Assembly: GCA_036785705.1 (NCBI GenBank)
Contig: JAWUZG010000005.1
Coordinates: 62,001-126,000, forward strand
Length of the DNA: 64,000 bases
Source: Acanthornis magna
Lineage: Eukaryota > Chordata > Aves > Passeriformes > Acanthizidae
Direction of reading: 5' to 3'
In this document: positions 20,387-32,284 of the stretch, in pieces
Numbering within the stretch: position 1 is the stretch's first letter
How the letters are laid out: the number at the start of each line of letters is the position of its first letter
Program-made: the position numbers and the translations under genes
The notes under the pieces: model-generated
The model's database searches: none
The model's input: the letters and a program-made list of their open reading frames with translations, nothing else
What the model was told of the DNA's origin: nothing

Positions 20387-21161
20387 AAGAGGTTCTCCTG
20401 CACAGGGCTGTGCTTGTGATGCTGGCAGCTGGCGTCAGAGAACCAGCTCCTAGTACAGATCTTGTCCTTCAAGGAGAAGAGGATGCGTGCAGAGACTCTG
20501 GCAAAGGTCCCACAGCCTCTCCTGCTGCCTCAGCAGCTGGAGGGCCACAGGAGGGTTTACTCTACCTCCTCGTATCATTCCGTTTTCCAAAACAAGTCAC
20601 CCAGACTGGCATGAAACCCTACTGGCATATGAACTTTCCCACTCCTAGGAATGCAAATGAAGAGAGCACATGCCTTCCACGCATGGCCAAAGTCACCAAA
20701 CCCATCCTGTGCCATGCTACTGTTCCAGCCCTTTGAGAAGGGCCAAACATTACAGGATGAAGGAAGTGGGAATGTGGGGCAGAAAATGACCAGAAACCAG
20801 GGAAAAATAGACTGAGAGGAAAAACTAGCTCTGTTTGCCCACGATCAGACAATGGGCTGTGCCTCTCCTTTTCCCCGTAAAGGACGCCTTTATGTCAGCA
20901 TTGTACCAATTGTGTTGGAGCTGACCTGAAATCTTGTATAGATAAGTATCTAGATGTCTATTTCCTAGATTAATAATATAATGTATACATATTATATATT
21001 CTATAGTTCATTAGTTATCATATAAAATTTTAAAATAAAACAAAACCATATACTAAAATAAATAATATCAAAAGTAAGAAATATGTAATTAGTATATCAA
21101 GATAAATAATAATGATAAATATTGGAAGATGTAAATACAATTAAAGAATAACAATATAGCA

Positions 21162-21378
21162 CGTATTTAGTGTTGTCACTGTCTGTTGGGACACATAGTA
21201 ACGCTCTTAGTGCATTTATGTCTGGAAAGATTTCAATGAAATAGATCTATTTATTGCCCAGATAACACATATATCAGATATTACATCTTTAATCTTATTT
21301 TTGTATGCAAGTAAAGCCGTATCTAGTGTCACTCTCTGTTGGGACACATAGTAATGCTCTAGAGTTAGTGCATTTATG
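21162..21378 (+). repeat. 60-bp direct repeat pair in the AT-rich 3' UTR, unit 5
   Basis: Repeat members as in unit 2. The upstream 3' UTR carries CCCCGTAAAGGACGCC (about 20874) and ATAAAATTTTAAAAT (about 21022), shared with unit 3 only. Confidence 0.83.
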
Positions 21379-21412
21379 AGTGGCAAGCCTGAAAATGCTT
21401 TGCTCTTGCTTC

Positions 21413-21418
21413 AATAAA
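21413..21418 (+). terminator. Poly(A) signal AATAAA, copy 5
   Basis: AATAAA with the GT-rich element downstream; the following GGAGCTGTG separates this unit from units 3 and 4. Confidence 0.65.
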
Positions 21419-21594
21419 ATGCAACATTGCAGAATGTGGATGGTGCAAGCCTTTCTTGATGTCAGCCAGACCTATGAGTAAATCTCAGGAGCTGTGAATC
21501 TGGCCTGGTGAACAGGCTCGTTGAACTCAAGCAAACTTGCAGTGCTGAAGTGGTTCTAATCAGAACTTAAGCCCAGCTGCCAGGGGCCGCTGTG

Positions 21595-21969
21595 ATCTCA
21601 GAATCACAGAGCGCCTGGTCTTGGAAGGCTCCTTGCAAATGCTCTTGTTGCAAGCCTGCTGCCATGGGCAGGGACACCTTGCGCTAGGCCAGGTTGCTCC
21701 AAGGCGCATGCAGCCTGGCCTGGAACGCTGCCAGCCATGGGGCAGCCACAGCTTCTGTGGGCAGCGTGGGCCAGGGCCTCAGCAGCCTCAGAGGCCAGAA
21801 TTCCTTCCACACCTGCGGCCTAAGCCCTAAGTGGCGTCAGCGGGAAGCCACTGTCCCTGGGGCTGTCCCTGCAGGCCCTTGCAAACAGCCCCTGCGCAGG
21901 TCTCTTGGGCTCCCTTCAGGCACTGAAAGGCCACCGCAGGAAGGTGCCCCCGCAGAAGGCCTTGGAGAG
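21595..21969 (-). mobile_element. CR1 LINE 3'-region fragment, unit 5
   Basis: The CR1 piece is unchanged. In the following spacer the unit reads TGTGCAGAAAAAC at about 22212, shared only with unit 14; the others read TGTGCGGAAAAAC. Confidence 0.8.
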
Positions 21970-22690
21970 CACTGGGGGCCAGCAGTGCCACCATCGGGGC
22001 AGCAAGCAGGGCCTGGCGCGGCCGTCGGGGCGGGAGGGCACAGGGCACAGGGCGCTGAGGCCCTGCCAGCCGCAGCAGGGAGCCTTGGGCTGCGGCCGGC
22101 AGACAGCCACCCACGGGAGATGCGTGCAGCAGCAAGGACGCAGGGCTTCTGATGTGTTAGAAAGCAGAGAAGAGCTTGAGAATGGCCACGCGAGGATCAG
22201 GGTGTCTCCCTGTGCAGAAAAACAATGCGACAGCAGAGGTTTATGGGTGGAAAAGACACAGAGGAGTCCTGTACCTTGAATGGAAGAAAGGGGAGAGGCC
22301 ATGGGGCATTTCCTATGGGATCTCTCACACTGTTGGAGGACACAGCCTCCTTTTTATCCTCATTTCCCTGGTGCATCACTTTCCTCCTTCCCCCATTGGC
22401 TGAGGTACATGGCAGGTGCAGATTTCCCAAATTGCCTTTCTTTTGCCCCTTCTAAAATGCAGCCTCTTCTTTTTCTCTTTTTTTCTTTTTAATATATCTA
22501 ACCAAACACTATTCACAATTCTGCTAAGACTTTATTGTTTTTCTCTAAGTTCAGGAATTTAACATGGCCATGGCTGAGCAACAGTCTGTGCCCAGGGAAA
22601 TGGCTGAGTCAGCAGCCTCAGAAAGATTCCAAAGTCATGTGGATTTGGCATTCGGGGCCCTGGCTGATTGGTGCAGAAGGCAATGGTAGG

Positions 22691-22832
22691 TTTGAGGTTG
22701 GACTGTGTGATCTTCAGGGTCTTTTCCAACCTTGTTGACTGCGAGATTTCAGTGTAGCTCAGCTAGTGTGGAGTCAAGGCTTGAACTCAATGGTCCTCAA
22801 GGGTGTCTTCCAGCATGGATCTCTATGAGATT
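22691..22832 (+). mobile_element. Two CR1-like 3' tails in tandem, unit 5
   Basis: Both tails are present without a unit-specific change that I noticed. Confidence 0.6.
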
Positions 22833-23003
22833 GCCAACGGAGGGCAGCTGGTAAGAAAGACAAAAGAAGGAGCAAAGGAAGTTCTTTGAAGAAGGTTCCC
22901 TCAAAGGCAGCCTTAAGCAGTACAGCAGGGCCACTGGGAGCGGCTGAGCTGGGGTGGGGACAAAGAGCGCGGCTGGCCTGGCTGTGATGTGCTGTGGCAC
23001 CTG

Positions 23004-23088
23004 TGACATCACGGGGGACGTGTGACAATGGGGGCAGCCATAAAAGGCCCCAGCAGGCAACGCTGCCCCGGCAGAGCCCGGGCAAGTG
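23004..23088 (+). promoter_or_regulatory. Core promoter and noncoding exon 1, copy 6
   Basis: CRE-like TGACATCA at 23004-23011, ATAAAAGG at 23040-23047, donor at 23089, intron 23089-23390 with seven CTG units. Confidence 0.68.
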
Positions 23089-23393
23089 GTGAGTGCACAC
23101 GTGGTGGGGAGGCTGGGCTGGACAAGGGCTGGGGCGGGAGCGCTGCACCCGGGGGTGGGTTCTCCCCGTGCGTGCAGGGACAGCCCCTCCCGGGGGAACC
23201 TTGGGCAGGGCACAGTGCTGCTGCTGCTGCTGCTGCTGGGGCAGTGGGACAGGCCTTGCTTCCTGCCAGCTCTCTGGGGCCCTTTCCTTCCTGCTCTCGC
23301 CTGACCCCTGTCATTCCCACCCCTGCTGCCCCTGCGGCCAGCTGCCTCCCTGCCAGCCCCACTCAAGGCCTTCTCTCCATGCTCCTGCAGACC

Positions 23394-24989
23394 ATGGAGT
23401 GCTGGATGTTCCTGGTCCTTGCTTTGAGATTCCTCATTCAGTACCCGCAGCCCGTGGGCGACGGTTTGGATGAGGAGACACTGCGTCTGCACCTGGAGGT
23501 GCGTGCAAAGCGCCTGGAAGAGGAGAGGATTCGGCTGGAACGGACGTTGGAGCAGCTCAGACAGATGCAGAGTGGCAGGGCCTGGGGAGACCTGCTCTGG
23601 TCTCCCTTGCAGCACTGGCAGCTCTGGGCATTTGCTGTGCTCCTGGTCCTTCTCTTGGCCGTCTGGTTTATGTGGAGGAAAAGGAGCCTGAGAAGAGAGG
23701 AGCATGAAGAAGAAAACGATGGTGCAAATGAAGAGGAAGTGAGAAATATGGATGCAAATGAAGAAGAAGAGGTAGGAAATGAAGAGGAAGTCATCAATGA
23801 GGCTGCAAATGCAGAGAACAACGAAGTCGCAAATGAAGTCGCAGTAGAAGACCATGATGCTGATGATAACATTGGAAGGATTGTAATGGAGCGCATCCAG
23901 TGGCCTGCCCGGAACCTGCGGACAGGCTGTGAGTGGACACATATGCTGGTAGACTATTTCATCTATTACTCTGGATGCGCCGAGTCAAACAGTTTCTACC
24001 CAGTGCTGCAGCAAGCCATCCCGGTGGGCAGTGCCTTTGAAGGTTGGAGTCCCCGTGAGGAGGATGTTGAATATCAATTTCTTGTACCCATGACTCCTCC
24101 CCGAGGGCACTCCTTCCACCTGGAGCTGTCCACTGCGAGGCAGAGGCACCTTAGGCATTTCTGTGTCCGTGTGGAGCTGGAGTGCACCTGCAGCAGAAAG
24201 CGGCGGCGTAAGAACATGCTGTGCTTCCTCCACCAGCCCGAGGAGGAGCTGAGGAGGAATCGAGATCCCAGCCTCCTTCGCACCCTGTGCACTGACTCCT
24301 ACCTTGATGTGGAGAAAACAGGCCGCTGGTTCTACCAACTGATGAGGGCAACCTGGCCAGCATTGCCTCGCTCACACAATTGGCATTTAGTGCCGCTGCC
24401 CTCCAGACGCTCCTGCCAAATCAAGGTGACCAACGGCAGCGAATCCTTCCGCATTGAGCTGATGTTTGGGGTGCAGCGAGGCGACTCAGACATCTTCGTT
24501 ACCAGCCAGTCTGGAGAGCCCTACACCCTAACAACAGCCTGGCTTGAGTCCTACGCCGTGGCAGAGATGAAGTTCTTCAGGCACATCGCCAGGTATGCTC
24601 CCCCTGAGAGTGTGCACCTCAAATGCCTGCAGTTCTTCACACAACTTCAGCTGGGCCTAGGCTTTTACACCTATATCATAAAGACCATTGTCATGCACCT
24701 GCTGAATGTCCTACCCGAGTCACAGTGGTGCAGGAGATATTTCGTCAAGCGAATTTTGGATATCAGAAGGGAGCTGCGCGTTAGCCTGAAAAGAAAATGC
24801 CTCAATCACTTTATTCTGGGCAACCAGAGGCTTCCTCTGGGGATCAATTTGCCCCAGGATGTCCAAACGGCTGACACATTCAATCTCTTCCATCACCTGG
24901 CGACGGATCCTGTTGCCCACTCCTGTGCCATGAGTGATTACCGCATTCTGAAAGAGCGGCTCAGAAGAATCCTTGACATTGACAACTGA
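23394..24989 (+). CDS. ITPRIPL1: ITPRIPL1-like membrane protein, copy 6 (intact, 531 aa)
   Basis: The frame is complete with Q59, Q207, Q281, R353, T492, A503 and C511. This combination is the commonest in the window: copies 6, 7, 9, 10 and 14 appear to encode the same protein, so it is the best guess for the consensus product of the array. It opens a run of five units (6-10) marked by a 5-bp deletion in the 3' UTR, which suggests that the run arose by recent amplification of one unit. Confidence 0.88.
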   Translation: MECWMFLVLALRFLIQYPQPVGDGLDEETLRLHLEVRAKRLEEERIRLERTLEQLRQMQSGRAWGDLLWSPLQHWQLWAFAVLLVLLLAVWFMWRKRSLRREEHEEENDGANEEEVRNMDANEEEEVGNEEEVINEAANAENNEVANEVAVEDHDADDNIGRIVMERIQWPARNLRTGCEWTHMLVDYFIYYSGCAESNSFYPVLQQAIPVGSAFEGWSPREEDVEYQFLVPMTPPRGHSFHLELSTARQRHLRHFCVRVELECTCSRKRRRKNMLCFLHQPEEELRRNRDPSLLRTLCTDSYLDVEKTGRWFYQLMRATWPALPRSHNWHLVPLPSRRSCQIKVTNGSESFRIELMFGVQRGDSDIFVTSQSGEPYTLTTAWLESYAVAEMKFFRHIARYAPPESVHLKCLQFFTQLQLGLGFYTYIIKTIVMHLLNVLPESQWCRRYFVKRILDIRRELRVSLKRKCLNHFILGNQRLPLGINLPQDVQTADTFNLFHHLATDPVAHSCAMSDYRILKERLRRILDIDN

Positions 24990-25759
24990 AAGAGGTTCTC
25001 CTGCACAGGGCTGTGCTTGTGATGCTGGCAGCTGGCGTCAGAGAACCAGCTCCTAGTACAGATCTTGTCCTTCAAGGAGAAGAGGATGCGTGCAGAGACT
25101 CTGGCAAAGGTCCCACAGCCTCTCCTGCTGCCTCAGCAGCTGGAGGGCCACAGGAGGGTTTACTCTACCTCCTCGTATCATTCCGTTTTCCAAAACAAGT
25201 CACCCAGACTGGCATGAAACCCTACTGGCATATGAACTTTCCCACTCCTAGGAATGCAAATGAAGAGAGCACATGCCTTCCACGCATGGCCAAAGTCACC
25301 AAACCCATCCTGTGCCATGCTACTGTTCCAGCCCTTTGAGAAGGGCCAAACATTACAGGATGAAGGAAGTGGGAATGTGGGGCAGAAAATGACCAGAAAC
25401 CAGGGAAAAATAGACTGAGAGGAAAAACTAGCTCTGTTTGCCCACGATCAGACAATGGGCTGTGCCTCTCCTTTTCCCCGGAAAGGACACCTTTATGTCA
25501 GCATTGTACCAATTGTGTTGGAGCTGACCTGAAATCTTGTATAGATAAGTATCTAGATGTCTATTTCCTAGATTAATAATATAATGTATACATATTATAT
25601 ATTCTATAGTTCATTAGTTATCATATAAAATATTAAAATAAAACCATATACTAAAATAAATAATATCAAAAGTAAGAAATATGTAATTAGTATATCAAGA
25701 TAAATAATAATGATAAATATTGGAAGATGTAAATACAATTAAAGAATAACAATATAGCA

Positions 25760-25976
25760 CGTATTTAGTGTTGTCACTGTCTGTTGGGACACATAGTAAC
25801 GCTCTTAGTGCATTTATGTCTGGAAAGATTTCAATGAAATAGATCTATTTATTGCCCAGATAACACATATATCAGATATTACATCTTTAATCTTATTTTT
25901 GTATGCAAGTAAAGCCGTATCTAGTGTCACTCTCTGTTGGGACACATAGTAATGCTCTAGAGTTAGTGCATTTATG
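25760..25976 (+). repeat. 60-bp direct repeat pair in the AT-rich 3' UTR, unit 6
   Basis: Repeat members as in unit 2. Upstream, at about 25634, AATAAAACCATATAC replaces AATAAAACAAAACCATATAC: the CAAAA deletion that marks units 6-10. Confidence 0.83.
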
Positions 25977-26010
25977 AGTGGCAAGCCTGAAAATGCTTTG
26001 CTCTTGCTTC

Positions 26011-26016
26011 AATAAA
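26011..26016 (+). terminator. Poly(A) signal AATAAA, copy 6
   Basis: AATAAA with the GT-rich element downstream, about 1.02 kb after the stop at 24989. Confidence 0.65.
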
Positions 26017-26192
26017 ATGCAACATTGCAGAATGTGGATGGTGCAAGCCTTTCTTGATGTCAGCCAGACCTATGAGTAAATCTCAGGAGCTGTGAATCTG
26101 GCCTGGTGAACAGGCTCGTTGAACTCAAGCAAACTTGCAGTGCTGAAGTGGTTCTAATCAGAACTTAAGCCCAGCTGCCAGGGGCCGCTGTG

Positions 26193-26567
26193 ATCTCAGA
26201 ATCACAGAGCGCCTGGTCTTGGAAGGCTCCTTGCAAATGCTCTTGTTGCAAGCCTGCTGCCATGGGCAGGGACACCTTGCGCTAGGCCAGGTTGCTCCAA
26301 GGCGCATGCAGCCTGGCCTGGAACGCTGCCAGCCATGGGGCAGCCACAGCTTCTGTGGGCAGCGTGGGCCAGGGCCTCAGCAGCCTCAGAGGCCAGAATT
26401 CCTTCCACACCTGCGGCCTAAGCCCTAAGTGGCGTCAGCGGGAAGCCACTGTCCCTGGGGCTGTCCCTGCAGGCCCTTGCAAACAGCCCCTGCGCAGGTC
26501 TCTTGGGCTCCCTTCAGGCACTGAAAGGCCACCGCAGGAAGGTGCCCCCGCAGAAGGCCTTGGAGAG
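26193..26567 (-). mobile_element. CR1 LINE 3'-region fragment, unit 6
   Basis: Unchanged CR1 piece; no unit-specific difference noticed. Confidence 0.8.
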
Positions 26568-27288
26568 CACTGGGGGCCAGCAGTGCCACCATCGGGGCAG
26601 CAAGCAGGGCCTGGCGCGGCCGTCGGGGCGGGAGGGCACAGGGCACAGGGCGCTGAGGCCCTGCCAGCCGCAGCAGGGAGCCTTGGGCTGCGGCCGGCAG
26701 ACAGCCACCCACGGGAGATGCGTGCAGCAGCAAGGACGCAGGGCTTCTGATGTGTTAGAAAGCAGAGAAGAGCTTGAGAATGGCCACGCGAGGATCAGGG
26801 TGTCTCCCTGTGCGGAAAAACAATGCGACAGCAGAGGTTTATGGGTGGAAAAGACACAGAGGAGTCCTGTACCTTGAATGGAAGAAAGGGGAGAGGCCAT
26901 GGGGCATTTCCTATGGGATCTCTCACACTGTTGGAGGACACAGCCTCCTTTTTATCCTCATTTCCCTGGTGCATCACTTTCCTCCTTCCCCCATTGGCTG
27001 AGGTACATGGCAGGTGCAGATTTCCCAAATTGCCTTTCTTTTGCCCCTTCTAAAATGCAGCCTCTTCTTTTTCTCTTTTTTTCTTTTTAATATATCTAAC
27101 CAAACACTATTCACAATTCTGCTAAGACTTTATTGTTTTTCTCTAAGTTCAGGAATTTAACATGGCCATGGCTGAGCAACAGTCTGTGCCCAGGGAAATG
27201 GCTGAGTCAGCAGCCTCAGAAAGATTCCAAAGTCATGTGGATTTGGCATTCGGGGCCCTGGCTGATTGGTGCAGAAGGCAATGGTAGG

Positions 27289-27430
27289 TTTGAGGTTGGA
27301 CTGTGTGATCTTCAGGGTCTTTTCCAACCTTGTTGACTGCGAGATTTCAGTGTAGCTCAGCTAGTGTGGAGTCAAGGCTTGAACTCAATGGTCCTCAAGG
27401 GTGTCTTCCAGCATGGATCTCTATGAGATT
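27289..27430 (+). mobile_element. Two CR1-like 3' tails in tandem, unit 6
   Basis: Both tails are present without a unit-specific change that I noticed. Confidence 0.6.
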
Positions 27431-27601
27431 GCCAACGGAGGGCAGCTGGTAAGAAAGACAAAAGAAGGAGCAAAGGAAGTTCTTTGAAGAAGGTTCCCTC
27501 AAAGGCAGCCTTAAGCAGTACAGCAGGGCCACTGGGAGCGGCTGAGCTGGGGTGGGGACAAAGAGCGCGGCTGGCCTGGCTGTGATGTGCTGTGGCACCT
27601 G

Positions 27602-27686
27602 TGACATCACGGGGGACGTGTGACAATGGGGGCAGCCATAAAAGGCCCCAGCAGGCAACGCTGCCCCGGCAGAGCCCGGGCAAGTG
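27602..27686 (+). promoter_or_regulatory. Core promoter and noncoding exon 1, copy 7
   Basis: CRE-like TGACATCA at 27602-27609, ATAAAAGG at 27638-27645, donor at 27687, intron 27687-27988 with seven CTG units. Confidence 0.68.
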
Positions 27687-27991
27687 GTGAGTGCACACGT
27701 GGTGGGGAGGCTGGGCTGGACAAGGGCTGGGGCGGGAGCGCTGCACCCGGGGGTGGGTTCTCCCCGTGCGTGCAGGGACAGCCCCTCCCGGGGGAACCTT
27801 GGGCAGGGCACAGTGCTGCTGCTGCTGCTGCTGCTGGGGCAGTGGGACAGGCCTTGCTTCCTGCCAGCTCTCTGGGGCCCTTTCCTTCCTGCTCTCGCCT
27901 GACCCCTGTCATTCCCACCCCTGCTGCCCCTGCGGCCAGCTGCCTCCCTGCCAGCCCCACTCAAGGCCTTCTCTCCATGCTCCTGCAGACC

Positions 27992-29587
27992 ATGGAGTGC
28001 TGGATGTTCCTGGTCCTTGCTTTGAGATTCCTCATTCAGTACCCGCAGCCCGTGGGCGACGGTTTGGATGAGGAGACACTGCGTCTGCACCTGGAGGTGC
28101 GTGCAAAGCGCCTGGAAGAGGAGAGGATTCGGCTGGAACGGACGTTGGAGCAGCTCAGACAGATGCAGAGTGGCAGGGCCTGGGGAGACCTGCTCTGGTC
28201 TCCCTTGCAGCACTGGCAGCTCTGGGCATTTGCTGTGCTCCTGGTCCTTCTCTTGGCCGTCTGGTTTATGTGGAGGAAAAGGAGCCTGAGAAGAGAGGAG
28301 CATGAAGAAGAAAACGATGGTGCAAATGAAGAGGAAGTGAGAAATATGGATGCAAATGAAGAAGAAGAGGTAGGAAATGAAGAGGAAGTCATCAATGAGG
28401 CTGCAAATGCAGAGAACAACGAAGTCGCAAATGAAGTCGCAGTAGAAGACCATGATGCTGATGATAACATTGGAAGGATTGTAATGGAGCGCATCCAGTG
28501 GCCTGCCCGGAACCTGCGGACAGGCTGTGAGTGGACACATATGCTGGTAGACTATTTCATCTATTACTCTGGATGCGCCGAGTCAAACAGTTTCTACCCA
28601 GTGCTGCAGCAAGCCATCCCGGTGGGCAGTGCCTTTGAAGGTTGGAGTCCCCGTGAGGAGGATGTTGAATATCAATTTCTTGTACCCATGACTCCTCCCC
28701 GAGGGCACTCCTTCCACCTGGAGCTGTCCACTGCGAGGCAGAGGCACCTTAGGCATTTCTGTGTCCGTGTGGAGCTGGAGTGCACCTGCAGCAGAAAGCG
28801 GCGGCGTAAGAACATGCTGTGCTTCCTCCACCAGCCCGAGGAGGAGCTGAGGAGGAATCGAGATCCCAGCCTCCTTCGCACCCTGTGCACTGACTCCTAC
28901 CTTGATGTGGAGAAAACAGGCCGCTGGTTCTACCAACTGATGAGGGCAACCTGGCCAGCATTGCCTCGCTCACACAATTGGCATTTAGTGCCGCTGCCCT
29001 CCAGACGCTCCTGCCAAATCAAGGTGACCAACGGCAGCGAATCCTTCCGCATTGAGCTGATGTTTGGGGTGCAGCGAGGCGACTCAGACATCTTCGTTAC
29101 CAGCCAGTCTGGAGAGCCCTACACCCTAACAACAGCCTGGCTTGAGTCCTACGCCGTGGCAGAGATGAAGTTCTTCAGGCACATCGCCAGGTATGCTCCC
29201 CCTGAGAGTGTGCACCTCAAATGCCTGCAGTTCTTCACACAACTTCAGCTGGGCCTAGGCTTTTACACCTATATCATAAAGACCATTGTCATGCACCTGC
29301 TGAATGTCCTACCCGAGTCACAGTGGTGCAGGAGATATTTCGTCAAGCGAATTTTGGATATCAGAAGGGAGCTGCGCGTTAGCCTGAAAAGAAAATGCCT
29401 CAATCACTTTATTCTGGGCAACCAGAGGCTTCCTCTGGGGATCAATTTGCCCCAGGATGTCCAAACGGCTGACACATTCAATCTCTTCCATCACCTGGCG
29501 ACGGATCCTGTTGCCCACTCCTGTGCCATGAGTGATTACCGCATTCTGAAAGAGCGGCTCAGAAGAATCCTTGACATTGACAACTGA
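27992..29587 (+). CDS. ITPRIPL1: ITPRIPL1-like membrane protein, copy 7 (intact, 531 aa)
   Basis: The frame is complete and the protein looks identical to copy 6 at all sites that vary in the array (Q59, Q207, Q281, R353, A503, C511). Ala172 is GCC. The unit is 4598 bp, the same as unit 6, and I found no difference between units 6 and 7 in either coding or noncoding sequence that I could be sure of, so they are probably the product of a very recent duplication or of homogenisation. Confidence 0.88.
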   Translation: MECWMFLVLALRFLIQYPQPVGDGLDEETLRLHLEVRAKRLEEERIRLERTLEQLRQMQSGRAWGDLLWSPLQHWQLWAFAVLLVLLLAVWFMWRKRSLRREEHEEENDGANEEEVRNMDANEEEEVGNEEEVINEAANAENNEVANEVAVEDHDADDNIGRIVMERIQWPARNLRTGCEWTHMLVDYFIYYSGCAESNSFYPVLQQAIPVGSAFEGWSPREEDVEYQFLVPMTPPRGHSFHLELSTARQRHLRHFCVRVELECTCSRKRRRKNMLCFLHQPEEELRRNRDPSLLRTLCTDSYLDVEKTGRWFYQLMRATWPALPRSHNWHLVPLPSRRSCQIKVTNGSESFRIELMFGVQRGDSDIFVTSQSGEPYTLTTAWLESYAVAEMKFFRHIARYAPPESVHLKCLQFFTQLQLGLGFYTYIIKTIVMHLLNVLPESQWCRRYFVKRILDIRRELRVSLKRKCLNHFILGNQRLPLGINLPQDVQTADTFNLFHHLATDPVAHSCAMSDYRILKERLRRILDIDN

Positions 29588-30357
29588 AAGAGGTTCTCCT
29601 GCACAGGGCTGTGCTTGTGATGCTGGCAGCTGGCGTCAGAGAACCAGCTCCTAGTACAGATCTTGTCCTTCAAGGAGAAGAGGATGCGTGCAGAGACTCT
29701 GGCAAAGGTCCCACAGCCTCTCCTGCTGCCTCAGCAGCTGGAGGGCCACAGGAGGGTTTACTCTACCTCCTCGTATCATTCCGTTTTCCAAAACAAGTCA
29801 CCCAGACTGGCATGAAACCCTACTGGCATATGAACTTTCCCACTCCTAGGAATGCAAATGAAGAGAGCACATGCCTTCCACGCATGGCCAAAGTCACCAA
29901 ACCCATCCTGTGCCATGCTACTGTTCCAGCCCTTTGAGAAGGGCCAAACATTACAGGATGAAGGAAGTGGGAATGTGGGGCAGAAAATGACCAGAAACCA
30001 GGGAAAAATAGACTGAGAGGAAAAACTAGCTCTGTTTGCCCACGATCAGACAATGGGCTGTGCCTCTCCTTTTCCCCGGAAAGGACACCTTTATGTCAGC
30101 ATTGTACCAATTGTGTTGGAGCTGACCTGAAATCTTGTATAGATAAGTATCTAGATGTCTATTTCCTAGATTAATAATATAATGTATACATATTATATAT
30201 TCTATAGTTCATTAGTTATCATATAAAATATTAAAATAAAACCATATACTAAAATAAATAATATCAAAAGTAAGAAATATGTAATTAGTATATCAAGATA
30301 AATAATAATGATAAATATTGGAAGATGTAAATACAATTAAAGAATAACAATATAGCA

Positions 30358-30574
30358 CGTATTTAGTGTTGTCACTGTCTGTTGGGACACATAGTAACGC
30401 TCTTAGTGCATTTATGTCTGGAAAGATTTCAATGAAATAGATCTATTTATTGCCCAGATAACACATATATCAGATATTACATCTTTAATCTTATTTTTGT
30501 ATGCAAGTAAAGCCGTATCTAGTGTCACTCTCTGTTGGGACACATAGTAATGCTCTAGAGTTAGTGCATTTATG
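30358..30574 (+). repeat. 60-bp direct repeat pair in the AT-rich 3' UTR, unit 7
   Basis: Repeat members as in unit 2; CAAAA deletion upstream at about 30237. Confidence 0.83.
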
Positions 30575-30608
30575 AGTGGCAAGCCTGAAAATGCTTTGCT
30601 CTTGCTTC

Positions 30609-30614
30609 AATAAA
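30609..30614 (+). terminator. Poly(A) signal AATAAA, copy 7
   Basis: AATAAA with the GT-rich element downstream, about 1.02 kb after the stop at 29587. Confidence 0.65.
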
Positions 30615-30790
30615 ATGCAACATTGCAGAATGTGGATGGTGCAAGCCTTTCTTGATGTCAGCCAGACCTATGAGTAAATCTCAGGAGCTGTGAATCTGGC
30701 CTGGTGAACAGGCTCGTTGAACTCAAGCAAACTTGCAGTGCTGAAGTGGTTCTAATCAGAACTTAAGCCCAGCTGCCAGGGGCCGCTGTG

Positions 30791-31165
30791 ATCTCAGAAT
30801 CACAGAGCGCCTGGTCTTGGAAGGCTCCTTGCAAATGCTCTTGTTGCAAGCCTGCTGCCATGGGCAGGGACACCTTGCGCTAGGCCAGGTTGCTCCAAGG
30901 CGCATGCAGCCTGGCCTGGAACGCTGCCAGCCATGGGGCAGCCACAGCTTCTGTGGGCAGCGTGGGCCAGGGCCTCAGCAGCCTCAGAGGCCAGAATTCC
31001 TTCCACACCTGCGGCCTAAGCCCTAAGTGGCGTCAGCGGGAAGCCACTGTCCCTGGGGCTGTCCCTGCAGGCCCTTGCAAACAGCCCCTGCGCAGGTCTC
31101 TTGGGCTCCCTTCAGGCACTGAAAGGCCACCGCAGGAAGGTGCCCCCGCAGAAGGCCTTGGAGAG
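30791..31165 (-). mobile_element. CR1 LINE 3'-region fragment, unit 7
   Basis: Unchanged CR1 piece; no unit-specific difference noticed. Confidence 0.8.
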
Positions 31166-31886
31166 CACTGGGGGCCAGCAGTGCCACCATCGGGGCAGCA
31201 AGCAGGGCCTGGCGCGGCCGTCGGGGCGGGAGGGCACAGGGCACAGGGCGCTGAGGCCCTGCCAGCCGCAGCAGGGAGCCTTGGGCTGCGGCCGGCAGAC
31301 AGCCACCCACGGGAGATGCGTGCAGCAGCAAGGACGCAGGGCTTCTGATGTGTTAGAAAGCAGAGAAGAGCTTGAGAATGGCCACGCGAGGATCAGGGTG
31401 TCTCCCTGTGCGGAAAAACAATGCGACAGCAGAGGTTTATGGGTGGAAAAGACACAGAGGAGTCCTGTACCTTGAATGGAAGAAAGGGGAGAGGCCATGG
31501 GGCATTTCCTATGGGATCTCTCACACTGTTGGAGGACACAGCCTCCTTTTTATCCTCATTTCCCTGGTGCATCACTTTCCTCCTTCCCCCATTGGCTGAG
31601 GTACATGGCAGGTGCAGATTTCCCAAATTGCCTTTCTTTTGCCCCTTCTAAAATGCAGCCTCTTCTTTTTCTCTTTTTTTCTTTTTAATATATCTAACCA
31701 AACACTATTCACAATTCTGCTAAGACTTTATTGTTTTTCTCTAAGTTCAGGAATTTAACATGGCCATGGCTGAGCAACAGTCTGTGCCCAGGGAAATGGC
31801 TGAGTCAGCAGCCTCAGAAAGATTCCAAAGTCATGTGGATTTGGCATTCGGGGCCCTGGCTGATTGGTGCAGAAGGCAATGGTAGG

Positions 31887-32028
31887 TTTGAGGTTGGACT
31901 GTGTGATCTTCAGGGTCTTTTCCAACCTTGTTGACTGCGAGATTTCAGTGTAGCTCAGCTAGTGTGGAGTCAAGGCTTGAACTCAATGGTCCTCAAGGGT
32001 GTCTTCCAGCATGGATCTCTATGAGATT
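31887..32028 (+). mobile_element. Two CR1-like 3' tails in tandem, unit 7
   Basis: Both tails are present; they precede the frameshifted copy 8. Confidence 0.6.
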
Positions 32029-32199
32029 GCCAACGGAGGGCAGCTGGTAAGAAAGACAAAAGAAGGAGCAAAGGAAGTTCTTTGAAGAAGGTTCCCTCAA
32101 AGGCAGCCTTAAGCAGTACAGCAGGGCCACTGGGAGCGGCTGAGCTGGGGTGGGGACAAAGAGCGCGGCTGGCCTGGCTGTGATGTGCTGTGGCACCTG

Positions 32200-32284
32200 T
32201 GACATCACGGGGGACGTGTGACAATGGGGGCAGCCATAAAAGGCCCCAGCAGGCAACGCTGCCCCGGCAGAGCCCGGGCAAGTG
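32200..32284 (+). promoter_or_regulatory. Core promoter and noncoding exon 1, copy 8
   Basis: CRE-like TGACATCA at 32200-32207, ATAAAAGG at 32236-32243, donor at 32285, intron 32285-32586. The promoter and splice signals are as intact as in the coding copies, so the broken gene could still be transcribed. Confidence 0.68.
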
